From an uncultured Sutterella sp. (lineage in GTDB: Bacteria > Pseudomonadota > Gammaproteobacteria > Burkholderiales > Burkholderiaceae_F), in NCBI GenBank assembly GCA_900552545.1, contig USAL01000078.1, forward strand, positions 1 to 8,358: a DNA stretch of 8,358 bases. The letters are read 5' to 3'. This document shows positions 4,492 to 8,358 of the stretch, in pieces; the first letter of the stretch is position 1, and every line of letters begins with the position of its first letter. The notes beneath the pieces were generated by a model. It was not told the origin of the DNA and did no database searches. It saw only the letters and a program-made list of their open reading frames with translations. The position numbers and the translations under genes were made by a program.

Positions 4492-6825
4492 GTGAGCGAA
4501 CTTATGACGAAACACGAGATGACTGAGGAAGATATCAAGTTACAGTATATTACTCCAGCGATTGAGAGCGCAGGCTGGGATAAACTTAAGCAAATTAAAA
4601 TGGAGTACAACTTCACGGACGGTCGTGTCATCGTCCGCGGAAATGTCACAGCCAGGGGAAAGAGAAAGCGCACAGACTATCTGCTTTACTACAAGCCCAA
4701 TATTCCTTTGGCTATCGTCGAGGCAAAGGATAACAGACACAGTGTCGGAGCCGGAATGCAACAGGCCATCGAATATGCCGAGGTGCTGGACATCCCGTTT
4801 GTGTACAGCTCAAATGGCGACGGTTTCTTGGAACACGATATGAAATCCGGCAAAGAGCGTGAATTGATGTTGGAGCAGTTTCCCTCGCCGCATGATCTCT
4901 GGCAGCGGCACATCGGCGACGAGCATTTCACGCCGGAGCAGGAACAACTTATTACCGAGCCGTACTATTTTCAGCCGGGTGATAAGACCCCTCGCTACTA
5001 TCAGCGTATCGCCATCAACCGCACCGTTGATGCGGTAGCCCGTGGGCAGGATCGTATCCTCCTCGTTATGGCGACCGGTACCGGCAAGACCTATACTGCG
5101 TTTCAGATCATCCACCGCCTTTGGAAATCCGGTCGCAAGAAAAAGATCCTGTTCCTTGCTGACCGCAATATCCTCGTTGACCAGACCATGCAACAGGACT
5201 TCAAGCCTTTTGCAAAGGTCATGACGAAAATCGAGGGCAAAAAGCTGGATAGCTCCTACGAGCTGTATCTGTCCCTCTATCAGCAGTTGGCGGGTGATGA
5301 GAACGAAGAGCCGTTCCGTGCATTCCAGCCGGATTTCTTCGACCTCATCGTCATCGACGAGTGTCACCGTGGCAGCGCCAAGGAGGACTCCCGCTGGCGC
5401 AGAATACTCGAATACTTCCACAGTGCCACGCAGATCGGTATGACTGCTACGCCGAAGGAAACGAAAGAGGTATCCAATATCTCTTACTTCGGTGAACCCA
5501 TCTATACATACAGTCTGAAACAAGGTATCGACGACGGCTTCCTCGCTCCGTACAAAGTTCTCCGCGTCGGCCTGGACAAAGACCTGGAAGGTTGGCGACC
5601 CACGGCTGGACAGCACGACATCTACGGGTACGAGATCGAGGACCGGGAGTACAACACCAAGGATTACGACAAAAACCTCATTATCGATGAGCGCACCGCC
5701 GCCGTGGCGAAGCGTATCACTCGCTTTTTGAAAGAAAACGACCGCTTTGCCAAGACCATCGTATTCTGCGTGGACATCGACCATGCAGAGCGGATGCGGC
5801 AGGCGCTCGTGAACGAAAACAGCGACCTCGTGGCGGAGAATGCCAAGTATGTCATGCGTATTACCGGCGACAACGCCGAGGGCAAGGCGCAACTCGACTA
5901 CTTTATCGCAGAGGACAGCAAATATCCCGTGATCGTTACGACCTCCAAACTGATGACGACTGGCGTGGACTGCAAAACGTGCCGGCTCATCGTTCTGGAC
6001 AACAACATAAACTCTATGACCGAGTTCAAGCAGATCATCGGTCGTGGCACACGGCTAAAGCCCGATTATGGCAAAGAGTATTTCACTATCATGGATTTCC
6101 GCAATGCCTGCCGACTCTTTGCAGACCCGGAATTCGATGGCGACCCGATCTCTATCATTGATGATGGCGATGATCCCGGCGAAGAGCCGACCATCGATCC
6201 GCCGAAGCCACCCGTCCCGACTCCCGGTCCCGGCGGGGACACCGACGACCCGCCCGAAAAGAAGCATAAATACCGGGTGCGTGGTGTCGAGGTGACGATT
6301 TTGAACGAGCGAGTCCAGTACTACGATAAGGACGGCAAGCTCATCACGGAAAGTGTGACCGACTACTCCAAGAAGAACATCCTCGGCGAATATGCCACCT
6401 TGGATTCCTTCCTCCGTGCCTGGAATTCTGAGGAGAAGAAACAAGCCATCATCGACGAACTGCAGGAGCGCGGCGTCCTTCTGGAAGCGCTGCGGCAAAT
6501 CGCCGGGAATAAGGATATTGACGACTTCGACCTCATCTGCCACATCGCCTACGATAAGGCACCGCTGACGAAGGCAGAGCGGGCGAACAATGTCCGCAAG
6601 CGTGGATACCTCTACAAGTATTCCGGCTTGGCACAGGAAGTTCTGAGTGCGCTGCTGGACAAATACATGAACGAGGGCATTCAGGACATCGAGAACCTCG
6701 AAATCCTGTCCAATGACCCGTTCCGCAAATTCGGCACCCCCATGAAAATCGCAAAGCTGTTCGGCGGCAAAAACGGATACATTCAGGCGATCCGTGATTT
6801 GCAGAAGGAAATCTACGCTGCGTAA
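4492..6825 (+). CDS. hsdR: type I restriction enzyme subunit R, EcoEI-like
   Basis: Motor and nuclease subunit of a type I restriction complex. With HsdM and HsdS it translocates unmodified DNA using ATP and cuts it. In a 777-residue product the order is: PD-(D/E)xK nuclease with D62 and E77-A-K79; SF2 helicase with Walker A ATGTGKT (194-200), DECH (289-292), TAT (318-320) and QIIGRGTR (514-521); a Pro/Asp-rich linker (about 559-588); and an EcoEI_R_C-like C-terminal domain (about 595-770). All catalytic residues appear intact. I chose GTG 4492 because AGGAGG (4480-4485) sits six bases upstream. An in-frame ATG at 4432 would add 20 residues but lies upstream of the predicted transcription start near 4436 and has no ribosome binding site. 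Base composition is clearly lower in GC than glnS, which suggests acquisition by transfer. hsdM follows after 13 bases. Confidence 0.95.
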   Translation: MSELMTKHEMTEEDIKLQYITPAIESAGWDKLKQIKMEYNFTDGRVIVRGNVTARGKRKRTDYLLYYKPNIPLAIVEAKDNRHSVGAGMQQAIEYAEVLDIPFVYSSNGDGFLEHDMKSGKERELMLEQFPSPHDLWQRHIGDEHFTPEQEQLITEPYYFQPGDKTPRYYQRIAINRTVDAVARGQDRILLVMATGTGKTYTAFQIIHRLWKSGRKKKILFLADRNILVDQTMQQDFKPFAKVMTKIEGKKLDSSYELYLSLYQQLAGDENEEPFRAFQPDFFDLIVIDECHRGSAKEDSRWRRILEYFHSATQIGMTATPKETKEVSNISYFGEPIYTYSLKQGIDDGFLAPYKVLRVGLDKDLEGWRPTAGQHDIYGYEIEDREYNTKDYDKNLIIDERTAAVAKRITRFLKENDRFAKTIVFCVDIDHAERMRQALVNENSDLVAENAKYVMRITGDNAEGKAQLDYFIAEDSKYPVIVTTSKLMTTGVDCKTCRLIVLDNNINSMTEFKQIIGRGTRLKPDYGKEYFTIMDFRNACRLFADPEFDGDPISIIDDGDDPGEEPTIDPPKPPVPTPGPGGDTDDPPEKKHKYRVRGVEVTILNERVQYYDKDGKLITESVTDYSKKNILGEYATLDSFLRAWNSEEKKQAIIDELQERGVLLEALRQIAGNKDIDDFDLICHIAYDKAPLTKAERANNVRKRGYLYKYSGLAQEVLSALLDKYMNEGIQDIENLEILSNDPFRKFGTPMKIAKLFGGKNGYIQAIRDLQKEIYAA

Positions 6826-6838
6826 GGAGATATAAGAT

Positions 6839-8326
6839 ATGAGTTTAAATAACCTGGTAAAGCGACTGCAGGACATCATGCGGAATGACGCAGGCATCAA
6901 CGGCGATGCCCAGCGTATCGAGCAGATGGTTTGGATTCTCTTTCTGAAAGTGTATGATGCCAAAGAGGAAATCTGGGAGTTTTACGATGAAAAATACACC
7001 TCCATCATCCCGGAGAAGCTGCGCTGGCGTAATTGGGCCGTCGACCACAAGGACGGCAAGGCGCTCACCGGCGATGCGCTTCTGGACTTCGTGAACGGAA
7101 AACTGTTCCCGACCCTTAAAGCCATCGAAATTGATGAGAATACCCCTATGAGCCAGATCATTGTCCGCACCGCCTTCGAGGACAACAACAACTACATGAA
7201 GGACGGTATCCTGCTTCGCCAGGTTATCAATGTCATTGACGAGATAGACTTTGAAGAGTATGAGGACCGCCACGCCTTCGGCGAGATTTACGAAACGATC
7301 CTCCGCAGCTTGCAGAGCGCCGGTAACTCCGGTGAATTCTATACGCCCCGTGCGGTCACGGACTTCATGGTGCAGATGATCAAGCCAAAGCTCGGCGAGT
7401 CTATTGCGGACTTCGCCTGCGGTACAGGCGGCTTCCTCACCTCTGCGCTGAAGGTGCTGGATGCCCAAGTGCAGACAGTCGAGGACAGAACGGTTTACAG
7501 CAACTCCATCTATGGCATTGAAAAGAAGGCGCTGCCGTTCCTTCTGTGCGCCACGAATATGCTGCTCCACGACATCGACAATCCTCGCATCATTCATGGC
7601 AACAGTCTGGAAAAGAATGTGCGTGAGTACAAGGAGAGCGACCGCTTCGATGTCATTCTGATGAATCCTCCTTACGGCGGCAACGAAAAAGAGGGCGTGA
7701 AGCAGAATTTCCCGGCTGATCTCCGCAGTAGCGAAACCGCCGACCTCTTTATGTCGGTCATCATGTATCGGCTGAAGCAGAATGGGCGCTGCTCCATCAT
7801 TCTGCCGGACGGCTTCCTGTTTGGTACAGATAATGCCAAAATGGCAATCAAGGAAAAGCTGCTGTCCGAGTTCAACCTCCATACGGTCATTCGTATGCCA
7901 CACAGCGTTTTTGCGCCATACACTTCTATCACGACAAACATTCTGTTCTTCGACCGGACGCATCCCACGACGGAAACCTGGTTCTATCGCCTGGATATGC
8001 CGGATGGATACAAGAACTTCTCCAAGACGAAGCCCATGAAACTGGAGCACTTTGCCCCGGCTGTTGAGTGGTGGAACAACCGTGAGGAGATCACTATCGA
8101 TGGCTTTGACAAGGCGAAGAAGTACACCGTCGAGGAACTGAAAGCACGAAGCTATAACATCGACCTCTGCGGTTATCCTCACGAAGAGGAGGAGATCCTG
8201 CCGCCGAAGGAACTGATTCAGCAGTACCAGGAGAAGCGGGCCAGCTTGAACGCCGACATTGACCGCATCCTTGCCCAGATTACCGATATCCTTGGCATCG
8301 ACATTACGGAGGAGGGCGACGAATGA
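6839..8326 (+). CDS. hsdM: type I restriction-modification methyltransferase subunit M
   Basis: N6-adenine DNA methyltransferase subunit. Two HsdM with one HsdS methylate the recognition sequence using S-adenosylmethionine and are also part of the cutting complex. The 495-residue product is of usual length. It shows an N-terminal helical HsdM_N region (about 3-135), GEFYTPR (165-171), the SAM-binding motif I DFACGTGGFL (191-200), the catalytic motif IV NPPYG (276-280), and a C-terminal tail with a helix at about 455-485 that typically contacts HsdS. The ATG at 6839 is preceded by AAGGAG (6824-6829), which overlaps the hsdR stop. The stop overlaps the hsdS ATG in ATGA, which points to coupled translation of M and S. 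No truncation or missing motif was seen. Confidence 0.97.
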   Translation: MSLNNLVKRLQDIMRNDAGINGDAQRIEQMVWILFLKVYDAKEEIWEFYDEKYTSIIPEKLRWRNWAVDHKDGKALTGDALLDFVNGKLFPTLKAIEIDENTPMSQIIVRTAFEDNNNYMKDGILLRQVINVIDEIDFEEYEDRHAFGEIYETILRSLQSAGNSGEFYTPRAVTDFMVQMIKPKLGESIADFACGTGGFLTSALKVLDAQVQTVEDRTVYSNSIYGIEKKALPFLLCATNMLLHDIDNPRIIHGNSLEKNVREYKESDRFDVILMNPPYGGNEKEGVKQNFPADLRSSETADLFMSVIMYRLKQNGRCSIILPDGFLFGTDNAKMAIKEKLLSEFNLHTVIRMPHSVFAPYTSITTNILFFDRTHPTTETWFYRLDMPDGYKNFSKTKPMKLEHFAPAVEWWNNREEITIDGFDKAKKYTVEELKARSYNIDLCGYPHEEEEILPPKELIQQYQEKRASLNADIDRILAQITDILGIDITEEGDE

Positions 8327-8358
8327 CTGCGCAGCAACTGAAAAACTCCATTCTCCAG
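8323..8358 (+). CDS. hsdS: type I restriction specificity subunit S, 5' end only
   Basis: Only the first 12 codons are in the window: MTAQQLKNSILQ, a start typical of many HsdS proteins. The ATG overlaps the hsdM stop by four bases, with GGAGG just upstream inside the end of hsdM. HsdS carries the two target recognition domains that set which DNA sequence is methylated or cut, so the specificity of this system cannot be read from here. The identification rests on this short start and on the R-M-S gene order. Confidence 0.85.
   Translation, partial: MTAQQLKNSILQ

Noticed and set aside
4492..8358. A novel defence system
   Set aside because: The genes match canonical type I HsdR, HsdM and HsdS with intact motifs and no extra accessory gene inside the window.
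1..8358. tRNA, rRNA, CRISPR arrays, insertion sequences
   Set aside because: No cloverleaf, regular repeat-spacer pattern or transposase was found on either strand, although this was only by eye.

Overview
The window looks like a piece of a GC-rich proteobacterial chromosome, most likely a betaproteobacterium of the Burkholderiales/Sutterellaceae kind. The reasons are a glutaminyl-tRNA synthetase of the proteobacterial type, an azlCD pair, and about 63% GC in a sampled glnS line. That chromosome is joined to a foreign-looking type I restriction-modification operon (about 40-52% GC in sampled hsdR lines). The taxonomic call is inference from gene content and composition; no search was run.

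Left part (1-1525). Bases 2-223 are the 3' end of an open frame. Its first 50 or so residues resemble part of a GH36-type alpha-galactosidase, and it then loses the family pattern and stops, so it may be a broken gene. A 187-base T-rich gap with small hairpins follows. Next is the overlapping azlC-azlD pair, predicted to form a two-component exporter of branched-chain amino acids. AzlC starts with an unusual His-Ala-Asp tandem repeat.

Middle (1526-3889). glnS has a leader with two perfect inverted repeats and no clear Shine-Dalgarno. Its product is 700 residues against about 554 in E. coli. Most of the excess is one insertion of about 99 residues in the catalytic core, just before the KMSKS-type loop. 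A hairpin with a T-run follows the gene.

Junction (4052-4491). A small exported protein carries a NosL-like Cys-x-x-Cys segment but ends where a NosL would continue, so it is probably a remnant. Past it the composition becomes AT-rich. There is a 19-bp bidirectional terminator-like hairpin, then three bases later an extended -10 sigma-70 promoter, then a 7-bp inverted repeat and a strong ribosome binding site.

Right part (4492-8358). hsdR, hsdM and the first 12 codons of hsdS form a compact operon encoding an EcoEI-like type I restriction-modification system. HsdM and HsdS would methylate adenines in the recognition sequence chosen by HsdS. With HsdR they would translocate and cut unmodified invading DNA. 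The likeliest history is insertion of the island at or near the nosL-like gene. I found no unknown defence system. The most unusual features are the GlnRS insertion and the structure of the island's left boundary.
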